A stretch of 64,000 bases of DNA from Rhynchopus sp. YZ270_cl-10 (lineage: Eukaryota > Euglenozoa > Diplonemea > Diplonemida > Diplonemidae): NCBI GenBank assembly GCA_964035575.1, contig OZ037841.1, positions 1,240,001-1,304,000 of the forward strand, in the 5' to 3' direction. Of this stretch, positions 33,011-42,543 are shown piece by piece (the stretch's first letter is position 1; every line of letters starts with the position of its first letter). Below the pieces are notes generated by a model. The model did not search any database, was not told the origin of the DNA, and worked only from the letters and a program-made list of their open reading frames with translations. The position numbers were made by a program, and so were the translations under genes.

Positions 33011-34646
33011 ATGTCGCTCGAGATCCATAGGAAGAAGCCTGCACGGCAGGGGAACGTATCGCCCGCATCCTCCACACAAGTCGCCGTGAGTGGTGTGCAG
33101 CAGCAGCAGGGAGGTGGTCAGGTATGCACAATAGAAAAGCTGCTGGGATGAGTTTCAAACTCTGTGTAGCAGACAGCAGAAAGGGGTGTGTGTGTGAGCA
33201 GTGTAGTGCATTCACATTTTTAGTTTTTTTCTCCCCTTTGTTTTTTTGAAAAAGTGATGAGTTCGGTAACACCCAAGGAAGTCACGTAACAAAAAAAATT
33301 AACTCACTCACTACACACAGCTTGTCACGTCGCAGCAGCCTGAAAGGGATGCTTCCAAGGAGTTCTACCTCCCTGGTGAAAACGAATTGGGGCTTCTGGA
33401 GGTATGTCATACACGGTGGGGTCTGGGAGGTCACAAATGTCTTGGCTGCCGTGTACCCTTCTTGCTGTGCGTCTTGAGTGTGCATGATGCCTCTCGTGAA
33501 GCTGTGCGGGGACAATCCCAGTCTCCCCGATCATCTGAATGCTTCCCTACATCTGCCCCGTCCTCCTCGTTTGTGTTTTTGTTATCAATGGTGTTTCATA
33601 CTCAGGTGATCTCTCAACGAGGATTTTTCATCCTTCACCTATTCCCCATGATGTAAATCCCACACCCACACACCTCTCCACCACACCCACTTCAGGTCTT
33701 CCACCGCACCCGCTCCCTTGCAAAGGGCAACACCTCCGACGACGGGGTCCCTGTCTGCAGTCGTCCTGTTGACGAGCTTCAGCTCAACTTCTACGACTTT
33801 GAGGGGTCACGCGTGGATTTGAACAACCGCCTTGTTCTCAAGGGCAAGATGGGTGTGATGGCAGAGCACCTCACAGAGGTCGACGATGCTGCTGTCATCA
33901 GCGGGCGTGACTTCAAGGGGCTTGCAGGCGGGCTCAACGGCCTGGTCGACGCTGAGTACATGATTGTGACGTACCGTGACTACTCACCGTGGGCTGTGCG
34001 GCACTTCCCTTCCGAGGCAGCAGGGAGCTGGCTGAACCCCTTCTCCCGAGCGAATGCGCGCTACGTCAAACGCTACTTCGCGATCAAGCTAGGCACGCAC
34101 CCTGGGGTGTTCCACCCTATCACGGAGTCGCAGTTTCTTGTGGGGTGCAACAAATTGCATCTTCGGCGGAGTGATTCTAGCGCTGGCGGGTATTCTCCGT
34201 TTGAAGCGCTTTCGCAGGAACAGTACAACACGATATGCAATATTCGCCACCCTGATGAGTTTCCGATGCCAGAGCCGGGTGCGGCACCTACCGGGGCGCA
34301 GGACAATATGTTTGGCTTTGTCTCACCCCAGAAGGGGAGCATGCTTGACTGGGTCATCGGCTACACACCCCTAGGATGGTACCGCCGTGTACGTGACGAT
34401 GCCTACCGTGCGCTTGGACAAGCATTAGTCTCGCTTCTGCTCTTTTCGGTAGGAGGGTACATTCTCTACAGCTATCTGATAAAGCCCTTCGTCGGCGGAG
34501 GGGAGAAGGACAGACGCAGCTCAACAAGACGTCTGCGCAGCCGTGCACCCCGTGACGATGGATACAGCCTCGACGCGATGTCCTCTCCACTCGGCTTCGC
34601 CAAGTCACAGCTGAAACAAGGTTTCGACACCATTCTTGGTGCCTAA
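33011..34646 (+). CDS. three-exon, single-span membrane protein, unknown function
   Basis: Exons 33011-33121, 33321-33401 and 33696-34646 join in phase 0 to give about 380 residues. Both introns (200 and 294 bases) have GTATG donors and CAG acceptors (CACACAG and CTTCAG). The N-terminus is basic and Gln/Gly-rich and soluble; the body (about 85-290) has no domain I recognise, with GCNKLHLRRSDSSAG and PMPEPGAAPTGAQDNMFGFV as landmarks. A membrane span lies at about 306-326 (ALVSLLLFSVGGYILYSYLI), followed by a basic, Arg/Ser-rich tail. Orientation (long N-side, short C-tail) is that of an anchored cytosolic or lumenal protein. An alternative donor, GTGAGT at 33086, exists inside exon 1. Confidence 0.8.
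33122..33320 (+). other. intron 1 of the three-exon gene
   Basis: GTATGC donor, pyrimidine-poor end with ACACACAG acceptor; phase 0; 199 bases. Confidence 0.75.
33402..33695 (+). other. intron 2 of the three-exon gene
   Basis: GTATGT donor, CCACACCCACTTCAG acceptor; phase 0; 294 bases. The frame is closed on either side without splicing. Confidence 0.8.
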
Positions 34647-35809
34647 GGAAAAGGGAGAATTGTAGAGTGTGATAACCTCTTGAGCAAAACCTTCGTGAGG
34701 AGTGAGGTTAGAGAGGTGGGTATATGGCCAATGCCTTTTTTGAGGTGAAACGCAGTGTTTTAATCTGATGAGTTCTTTTTTTGGGAGGGTTTTTTTGTTC
34801 GGGAAGGAGAGCTGATTTTTTGTCTTTGAAAAAACCCAGTCTTTTTGGAGATTGATGTTGCCGGTGTGTGGTGTTTTTTTTGTCAGCGTTCCAAAAAAGC
34901 AATACTAACTTTTACCCCCCCTTTCCCCCCGGGTATTTTTTGTTTTGTGACAGAAAACAAAACCGACCTCTCTGCTCTGCTGAGTGGGGTGAGAAAAACA
35001 CATTTTTCTCTATTTTTTTTTTTTTCTTCTTTTTCGCGGGAGCTTTTAGGTGCTTCATTCGAGGATTATTTTCATGATTTATGGTTTATGACTTCAATTC
35101 ATATTGGGTGTACAACAGAAAAATCCCCTATGTATTTACCGTGTTTTGACATAACGCCGTTTCTTGGCTGTCATATATGTTTTTTATTACATACGGGGTT
35201 GGTAGTTTTGAACGCTCTATTTCAGTGAGTTTGCACGAAGCTTATTCAACTTTCAAGTCGCCCTTCTTTTTCAGGGTCAGAAGCAGTCAAACACCTGTGT
35301 GCTTATAATGTAGGGCGGCCAATATGATACGGCGTTGCATCAGATATCACATAGCCTACACATTTTATCAATTTTTTCAAAAAAATTCTTTTGTTCGAGC
35401 GAGGGTATCCAAGCGGTTCTAGCCTTGAGGGAGCGTGAGGGGTGAAGGTGAGGGGAAAAGGAGAAGAACAAAACACAGGCTTGCCCTGTTGCCACACATA
35501 TGGTGCACACTTTGTTTTTTTTTATTGTCCCTTCTCCGAAAAGAGGCTCCAAGGGCTTCCCCCTCTCATGCTCATCTCTTCTTCCCTTCTGTAGATGATT
35601 GTGCACGAGACATAATTCATCGGTCACGTTTTTTTCTCTTTACCCCGTTTTTGGGTCGTTCGTTTTTGACCAATTTCAGCCCTTTTTAGGAAATTTAAAA
35701 TAGGCGACCACATAAGAGAGGCTTAGGTTCATTCTACAAATTTCTCTTTTTTTATTTTTCAAATGGTGAGTGGACATGAGAGGCTTGGAATCATTCCAGC
35801 ATTTTTTTT

Positions 35810-35925
35810 TCAGTGCCTGCGCTCCGATGAACGGTTGAGGCGTTTGCACTTTCAACTTCTCTTTTTTTTTCTTCAGTTCCTACGTCCACAGAGGCGTTTG
35901 TACTAAACTACCTCATTTTTTTGGT
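35810..35925 (+). repeat. two adjacent family B copies
   Basis: CAGTGCCTGCGCTCCGATGA, GAGGCGTTTGCACTTTCAAC and T/C tail, then a shorter copy CTACGTCCACAGAGGCG, TTTGTACTAAACTACCTC. Confidence 0.65.
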
Positions 35926-36159
35926 TCAACTATCCGGTTTGTTACGTTACGTCCTGCTTGCTTTATGTCCCATTGAATTGATGCATCGGAAAAAGAGGGT
36001 GAAAAGGGGTCTGGGTGGGGGGTGCAACCCCTGTACGATAGGCAAGGGACTATGCGTGCATGGTACGTGGCATCTCAAGGGCAGTGGTGATGTCCTAGAT
36101 GAAGCAGTTGCATGGATGCATGGTGGTGCTACGTGGTGGAAGTAAAAACAAAAAAAAAA

Positions 36160-36222
36160 AAAAAATAGTGGAGTTCATCCTTGGGTGTCTACACTAACAC
36201 AACCAAATTTTCAAACAAGGAG
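36160..36222 (+). repeat. family E repeat
   Basis: A-run, TAGTGGAGTTCATCC, GGGTGTCTACACTAACACAA, CCAAATTTTCAAAC. Confidence 0.75.
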
Positions 36223-36724
36223 ACGGATCTTTATGCCAGTAGGTGTAAAATTATGGATACAACAATAAAAATGGCGAAAAGCCACGTTCGAGTTCAAGAT
36301 GATTAGTGTCTATATCTAGTACAACAGCCTTTGGGCGACAATTGAGTACAGTACCCTTGCTTCGGTAGGTGATTGTCGACATAAATATTTTTGACACAAA
36401 AAAAGGTGCTATTGTGTGGAAAAGCAGTTGTGGGTTCCTATTAGTGGAACAGTGTGTGTATGTTTGCTATCAGGCGTGGGTTATTCCCTGATATTTGGAT
36501 TATAGCCCACTGTGTCGATACAACAAACAAAAAAAGGGGGGCAAGAACAGCAAAAAAAAAAAAGTACTGTAAGAACGAAAACCCACCCCACCTAACCTAT
36601 CTCTTTTCAAAAAAGAAAAAAGGGCGATTCATTTTCAACTCCATACCCTCTCACCCCCTCTTCCCTCCCTCCCTCCGCCATCTCCTCCAATCTCCATCTC
36701 CTTTTCTTCCAGAAATTTTCATTT

Positions 36725-36780
36725 AAGGTGACTAAGCAACGAGAGGCTTAGGTTCATCTTATAAACTTTTCTTTCATTTC
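36725..36780 (+). repeat. family A element upstream of the PDZ gene
   Basis: AAGGTGACTAAGC, AA-C-GAGA-G, GCTTAGGTTCATCTTATAAA, CTTTTCTTTCATTTC; differs from the copy at 12122 by hardly more than one inserted A, though the two are 24.6 kb apart. Confidence 0.85.
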
Positions 36781-36857
36781 CTCCCTCCATTTGGCCCACC
36801 CCTTCTCTTCAATCTCTCTCTCTCTTTCCCCTTTCTTAATTCAATGAGATTGAAGGT

Positions 36858-37490
36858 ATGAGCCAGGTGTGTTTTAGGGATGCAGACTGTCAGAGAGATG
36901 CGGGGCGTGGGTTTCTTGCCTCCGGCACACGGCGGAGGAGCAGTGTGCGCATCCTAGAGACGCTACCTGGGGAGCGGTGCGGGGCCAGCGCGCTGGAGAT
37001 CCAGCAGCTTCGCTTGGTGTGGCATGAGGTGGAGCGCGCTGCGGCAATGGAGCTGCAGAAGGTAGGTCGTGCGCTGCGTGACCGACGCCGTTGTGCAGAG
37101 TACCATCGTCTCTTCCATCAGGACCCTGCCTGCATGCTTGCGGAATATGGCCTTGCCCGTCTACAGCTCCGCAGGCACAGTCCCTCCTCCTCCCTCGGCT
37201 TCAGACTCGACACCACCATGCTCGTTGTCACCGTCGACCCTTCCTCCCCCGCTCACCTCTCCGGTCTCACCCCAGGCATGCGTGTCGTAGGCTGCAATGG
37301 ATGTGTGTGTCGTACGCCCTCCGCTCTTCATGCCTTCGCAAGCAATAGATTAGTCGTCATAGTAACGGTGCGCCTCGCTGCTCCAGCGGTTGTGAAAGAG
37401 TTTGTGGGGTTTGAGGGTGGGGGTGGAGGAGGAGGTGGTGGTGGTGGTGGTGTGGAAAGTGGAGACCATAGGTGCTGTGCTATCCAGTGA
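36858..37490 (+). CDS. PDZ-domain protein with C-terminal CaaX box
   Basis: A 210-residue protein. Residues 1-105 are Arg-rich and probably helical (ERAAAMELQKVGRALRDRRR). Residues 112-175 are a PDZ domain: the carboxylate-binding loop LGFRL (113-117), then MLVVTVDPSSPAHLSGL and GMRVVGCNGC. A Gly-rich linker (about 186-199) leads to the C-terminus DHRCCAIQ. Cys-Ala-Ile-Gln is a canonical CaaX motif with Gln last (farnesyl type), and the neighbouring cysteine could be palmitoylated, so the protein is predicted to be a lipid-anchored adaptor. Start is the first in-frame ATG; another ATG at 36844 is followed at once by a stop. A family A element ends about 80 bases upstream. Confidence 0.8.
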   Translation: MSQVCFRDADCQRDAGRGFLASGTRRRSSVRILETLPGERCGASALEIQQLRLVWHEVERAAAMELQKVGRALRDRRRCAEYHRLFHQDPACMLAEYGLARLQLRRHSPSSSLGFRLDTTMLVVTVDPSSPAHLSGLTPGMRVVGCNGCVCRTPSALHAFASNRLVVIVTVRLAAPAVVKEFVGFEGGGGGGGGGGGGVESGDHRCCAIQ

Positions 37491-37868
37491 AGTTGTAGAT
37501 GCATCTTTTTTGCCAGTTCTTTTTTTTTGCTTCTGCAAAAAAAGAACCGGGCGGATATCCGAGATAAAACCCACACTCTTTTTCTTTATAGATGGTGTGT
37601 GTGTGTGTTTGAAAAAAAAAGCACTTTCTAGGGAGTTCCGAGAGCGGAACGTTTGCCTAGGTGATGCAGGGGGTTTTTGCGTTATTTTTTTTCTCTTTAA
37701 GCGACGTCTAACCACTACTAAACCGGCCCCACCCCCCAACACTCCCACACATAACGCAATCTATATCCAACTCCCATACTCCTTCTGACATCACACCCCA
37801 GAACTTTGCATTGTCACCGTCATTTAGAAACATCCCTCTTCTGTTCTTGTATGAAATAAATTTTGCGG

Positions 37869-38936
37869 ATGGAAGTATCAATACGCTGTGCCACCTCGGG
37901 GGAGCAGTGTGTGGTGTGTGTGGGTGAGGATGAGAGTGTCGGATCTCTGACTGCGAAGGCTGTGTGCGAGCTTGGGTGTACTGATGAGACTGCGGAGGTG
38001 GTGTTGCAGGATGACACAGACGCTATACTAGGCTCATCCGACACCCGTATTGCGGACACACCCCTGCAGGCGCAGGCGGAGCTGCAACTTGTCATTCTCG
38101 GTGCAAACATCAAGGCACCACACTGCTATCCGTGTTGTGCTTGCGAGATTGCGGTGTCCCCTTCAGGGACTCGCCTTGCGTGTGGAGAGGAGCTGGGCAT
38201 TGTATCAGTGTGGAACACTACTTCAGGCACAGCGCTGTGGCGGAGTGCAAAGAGCGGCACCTTGCATGCTTATGACGTCAGCTTCTCCCTCGACGGACGT
38301 CACCTCGCCTCCACACGCACCCGTGAGGTGGTCCTATGGGATGCTGCCACCGGAACGCCTCTGCACATCCTCCCCCACCCACGCCCCGTCCAGGCAGTCC
38401 GCTTCGCGCACAACGTGCTCCTCACAGGGACCACCAAATCATTGGACTTCTACGCGGATGGGGAGCACTTTCGTAGCGTTGTGGTCAGTGCGGGGGCGTT
38501 GCATGTGGCAGGTGGGGGTGAGGCAGTGTTGTGTGTCTCGCAGAGTGTGGCAAAGGTGGTGGACATTGCGAGCGGTGTGTGTGTGAGGGAGGTGGCCGAG
38601 GGGTTGGTGGGTGTGAGTGCCTGTGGCGGGTTGGCTGCGTTGGTGACGGTGGAGGGTGTGGTGCTGTACAGCATGCCGGATGTGGAGCAGCGTGGTGTGG
38701 TGGCGGTGCCCCCGGTAGAAGTGGAGTGTATTGCTGTCTCGTCCAAAGGGTTGGTTGCTTGCTCATGCGGCAGTGAGGTGTGGCTCTGCGCCACTGCGGG
38801 CTCATGCGAGTGGCACGTCCTCGAATCCGACCCTGTCGATGACGTCTGCACACTGCATTTCTCCCCATGCGGGAAGTGGCTCTTTATCGCTGCGTCCAAC
38901 ACCGTCATAGTGGTCTCTTGCAGGGATGCACAATGA
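37869..38936 (+). CDS. ubiquitin-like / WD-repeat protein
   Basis: A 355-residue soluble protein. Residues 1-78 form a ubiquitin-like-type N-domain (MEVSIRCATSGEQCVVCVG to AELQLVIL). From about 85 on comes a run of WD-like blades: CEIAVSPSGTRLACGEELGI with VSVWNTTSG, VSFSLDGRHLASTRTREV with VLWDAATGTPL, and weaker units to the last, LHFSPCGKWLFIAASN. Five to six blades are visible, short of a canonical seven, so blades may be strongly diverged or the propeller incomplete. The ATG at 37869 starts the N-domain. It lies 379 bases after the PDZ gene on the same strand. Function is unknown, probably a protein-binding scaffold. Confidence 0.75.
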   Translation: MEVSIRCATSGEQCVVCVGEDESVGSLTAKAVCELGCTDETAEVVLQDDTDAILGSSDTRIADTPLQAQAELQLVILGANIKAPHCYPCCACEIAVSPSGTRLACGEELGIVSVWNTTSGTALWRSAKSGTLHAYDVSFSLDGRHLASTRTREVVLWDAATGTPLHILPHPRPVQAVRFAHNVLLTGTTKSLDFYADGEHFRSVVVSAGALHVAGGGEAVLCVSQSVAKVVDIASGVCVREVAEGLVGVSACGGLAALVTVEGVVLYSMPDVEQRGVVAVPPVEVECIAVSSKGLVACSCGSEVWLCATAGSCEWHVLESDPVDDVCTLHFSPCGKWLFIAASNTVIVVSCRDAQ

Positions 38937-39757
38937 GAAAATCTTGACAGATATGTGTGTGTCGAAAAGGAAATAAGGTTTTCTGGATTTTCTAGCTTTC
39001 TATGTTTTGCGATTGGGGATGCAGCAGTGCATTGTCTCCTTGGGTCGTGCCAGATAGACATCAGAGGAAACGATTCGCACCTAGAGTCGTCTTTGCATGC
39101 TTATCGCACGTATTCTCATTTATTGTAGTGAAATTGCTGGGGTTTGGGTGTGAACGCAATTGTACTTTTAAGCAGGGAAGGGTCTGCGGTTTTTGTTTTT
39201 ATTCTGGGGCAATGATTATGTACCCGCATACACTCGTGGTAACCGTGTGCATGCCAATGAAGTGCTCTCTGGGATTCGATAACCCGTGGAATCAGTGCCT
39301 GCAGGTCCGCCGATGAACAGTGAGGCGTTTGCACTTTCAACTGCTCTTTTTTGTGTTGTGTTTTTCTCTTTTTTTGGTCTTGCAAGCCTCTGCAGTACAC
39401 AGTACAGCGGGCACCTCATCCTGTCCCTGTTGCGCTAACGCACGACAGGCTGGGTACTGGGTACCACCGAGTACGGGGGATAGCGGGATGTACCAATTTT
39501 TTGCAAAAACAAGGCAACTAACTACAGGGAAAGCTCGGGAAGTATTCACGTTACTTTAAGGAACTGCACCACCACCAAAACACTAAACCTAGAAGAACCT
39601 GAGAGAGGGACCTTTTTTACCTATTTTTGGGGAAATTGCACCAGAAAAACCATCATATTTCATATTTCATTCATATGTCATCTCGCCTGCCCTGGTTGTA
39701 TCGTCAAAAGCAACAATATATAAATAAAGAAATACCCCACCCCTTCTGATTGTGTCA
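38937..39757 (+). other. spacer with a family B copy, no gene seen
   Basis: Family B at 39230; the text GGCTGGGTACTGGGTACC at 39449 is two units of the 7-mer found in bulk at 62551. No gene. Confidence 0.4.
39230..39345 (+). repeat. family B repeat, long copy
   Basis: GGTAACCGTGTGCATGCCAA, TGGGATTCGATAACCCGTGG, CAGTGCCTGCAGGTCCG, GAGGCGTTTGCACTTTCAAC and T/C tail; full-length like the copy at 6384. Confidence 0.75.
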
Positions 39758-39986
39758 CACGACGGTGATGTAACGGGTGTTACAAGTGGAGTTACAAGTG
39801 AGTTACATGTAACTTTTGTTACATGTAACTCACTTGTAACCCACTTGTAACCCACCAGTTACAACCTGATTTTGCCTGTAATTCATGTATCCCACTTGTA
39901 ACTCACTTGTAACTCACTTGTAACGGTTTTTCACTTGTAACGCTACAAGTAACTTCACTTGTAATGTACTGTACATCACCGTCGTG
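39758..39986. mobile_element. 229-bp MITE with TGTAACTCACT repeats
   Basis: Perfect 15-base ends CACGACGGTGATGTA / TACATCACCGTCGTG. The interior is made of some ten copies of ACTTGTAAC in both orientations. It abuts the LINE: the LINE-like frame runs from the very next base (39987). Confidence 0.8.
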
Positions 39987-40208
39987 CAGCTGTTCTCCGA
40001 TACTTTTGACAACCCCAAACACGAGTCAGTAGCTAGTCCCTTCAGCTCGTTCGAGTGCACCGTGCTGTGGTCTCTATCGGCACAGCTTGGATGAACAGAG
40101 TGCGAGGAGCGTCCCCATTCATCACAACACCACACCACACACAGATGCGTCTTGCCTAAAGCATTCCCAGCTACCGTGCCCAGGGAGATCCCGGCCCCTG
40201 CGGCGGCT

Positions 40209-42543
40209 ATGGCTGGCGCAATTGAGAAAAAGGAACGGAATGGTCTCACAGGCGCCCAAATCCTGACCGAATTCGCGAACTTGGGGGAAGATTACCTGAT
40301 CCTCCTTCATGATGGTGACACCTCTCCAACCAGCCAATACCGCGGGAGAGGCAAGAAGTCGCAGGTGAAAACGTCACGACACGCTACCAAGCACTGCAAT
40401 GCCAAAGGGGCGACCACAGACCTGACCAGAGCCAGGGATGCAGTTATGGGGAACCTGCGCACCATCCTCCAGCACATGGAGGCCAGACTCCAGGTGGACA
40501 GACCTTATGCGATGACCCGTATAGAGGAGCACTCATGGAGAGCACTCACTCGCCACCGGGGCGGCCCACTGAAGGAAGAACTTGCTGAAGCCCTTGCCTT
40601 ACCATCGCCTGATTTGCAAACGCTGCAACGACTTCTGGAGAAGCTCACCGGATCCAATAAGGAGGCCTTCCTAGCCCTTAAGAGCCAGCGCAGCCTGCAA
40701 TGGAAACAGGTGATGCAAAATGCTTACGCAGGGTGTAAAGGGCAAGGAATGGTTTTCGACTTCGTCGCAGATCGCTTCACAACGCCAGCTGCGTTCATGA
40801 GGCAACACGATGGCACGCTCACAGCGGACCCAAAGAAAATCGATGCCCTTCTCCTGGACAATGAAGCTTGGGGTGGAATCTTTCGCCGATACGTTGATTC
40901 GCCTGAACCCAGCTGGAATGAATTTCTTGACACGTACGAAACGATACTCCCACACAAAGAGCCCATGGAGTGCGAGCGAATCACTGTGGACGACGTGCGT
41001 TCAGCTATTGGCAGATTGAAGCGCACTACATCCCCGGGAATGCATGGTTGGAGGGCCTTTGAGCTGCAGCAGCTGCCGGACAGCGTGCTCGCACTACTGG
41101 CGGAAGGTTTGAATGCGATCGAACGCGACGGTGTGTGGCCGGAAGACCTCATGCAGGCCCTAGTACCTCTCATTCCCAAACCTGAAAGCGATGCAAACCC
41201 CCTGTCACAACGCCCTATCACAATCACGGCTGTTTTGTACCGGGTCTGGGCGTCGGTGCGTGCGAAATCGGCTTTCCCTTGGCTTGAGAAGCTGGCCCCC
41301 GCGGGGCTGCACGGGTGCAGGCCCAAACACGGCACAGAGGACCTGTACTGGCACCTAGCAGCCCAGCTGGAATGCGCGCATCTGTCTGAGGGCGATATGT
41401 ACGGAGTCGCTATCGACTTCCAAAAGTGCTTTGACACAGTGCCGATAGAGATCACGTTTCAGCTTGCGGCACGGCTGGGATTCAACGAAGTGGTGCTAAC
41501 CACGCTACGAGAGGCTTACGCTAGAATGACCAGGCATTTCAAGTGTAATGGCTCCATAGGGCAACCATTCGTCCCCACGAATGGCATCATGCAGGGGTGC
41601 CCGCTTAGCGTTATCCTGATCAACATCGTAGTCAGTGTCTGGATGCGGGATGTGGAGAGTCGGGGGGCCGAAGCCGCTTCTTACGTCGATGACATCTACG
41701 CGACTGCCAGCACACATGAGCTGCAGCAGGACATCACCGACCGTACTGTCATCTTCTCGCAGAAGACCCAAATGGCAATCAGCACGTCAAAGTCACACAC
41801 CTTCTCGACTTGCGACACCCCCCCCTTGCGAACTCAAAGCCTACGACACCCTCTCACGGTGTTTGGTAAGTCAGTCCCCACCCATCTTCCTTCCAGAGCG
41901 TAACAGCTTCGACTGCACGGGTGCGATGGTGCACGCGAAGCCAACACAGGATGTGGACAACCTGCCCGTCTCAGACCGCATTGCAAAGAGGCGTGAAACT
42001 GCAGTTGAGAACCTTCGAAGGGTGAAATCCCTCCCCACCCCAGTTCAGCACCGAGACCACGTGGCGTCCATGAGTGCGGGGTCGAAGTGCTACTACGCTG
42101 CCTCCACAACGTACATGTCCCCCAAAGAGCAGAAAAACCTCACGACAAAGTTCACAGCGGCGGTGTGGACGGGTACCAACAGAAGGGCGCCAGAAGTTGT
42201 ACTGCACGTCCTGCAACACGGACATCGCATGGACCCTTCCATGGTCTTGCACCTCCACAGGCTAAGAGCATGGGCCAAGCAAATGAGAAAGGCAAGTTGC
42301 AGACCCCTCGCTACAGCCGCTTGGCAGAATAGAGCCTCTCTGACATGTGGCCCATTCCATCTCATCTCGCTCACCCTGCGAGCACTCGGCTGGACATGGC
42401 AGTCTCCAACGTCGATTAGCTTTGTGAACGAGGCAGGTGACGCTGCTACCTTGGAGCTGAGTACGCTCACGGACAAGCAAGTGGCAGGAATGGAGGCAGA
42501 AGCCCGCCACTACCTCCGTACGGATACTCTCAAAAATGGCTAA
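40209..42543 (+). CDS. LINE reverse transcriptase (two segments)
   Basis: Segments 40209-41865 and 41897-42543 encode about 767 residues if the 31 bases between them are spliced out. The N-part (to about 270) is unassigned and lacks an endonuclease. The RT follows: TSPGMHGWRAFEL (thumb-side entry), QRPITITAVLYRVWASVRA, motif A VAIDFQKCFDTVP with its aspartate, motif B NGIMQGCPLS, motif C SYVDDIYA (TAC-GTC-GAT-GAC at 41682-41693). After the junction come VFERNSFDCTGAM and RIAKRRETAVENLRRVKSLP, as expected after the palm of LINE RTs. ATG 40209 is the first in frame; the frame is open back to 40095 without another ATG. It ends on TAA 42541-42543, which overlaps the start of the next frame. Confidence 0.82.
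41866..41896 (+). other. candidate 31-base intron in the LINE RT
   Basis: GTAAGTCAGT at the 5' end, a pyrimidine tract and TTCCTTCCAG at the 3' end. Removing it (phase 1, GTG TTT G/AG CGT) moves reading from one frame to the next with no residue lost and continues a LINE-typical sequence. A simple +1 frameshift is the alternative. Confidence 0.55.

Larger units (their letters stand above)
34647..36724 (+). other. spacer with families A, B, C and E, no gene seen
   Basis: Worn family C at 35594, family A at 35703 and 35765, family B twice at 35810-35925, family E at 36160. Otherwise T-rich with no supported frame. Confidence 0.45.

Noticed and set aside
35395-35430. tRNA-like text (GGTATCCAAGCGGTTCTAG)
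   Set aside because: An A-box-like run is present but no matching acceptor stem, anticodon arm or T-arm follows within 60-90 bases.
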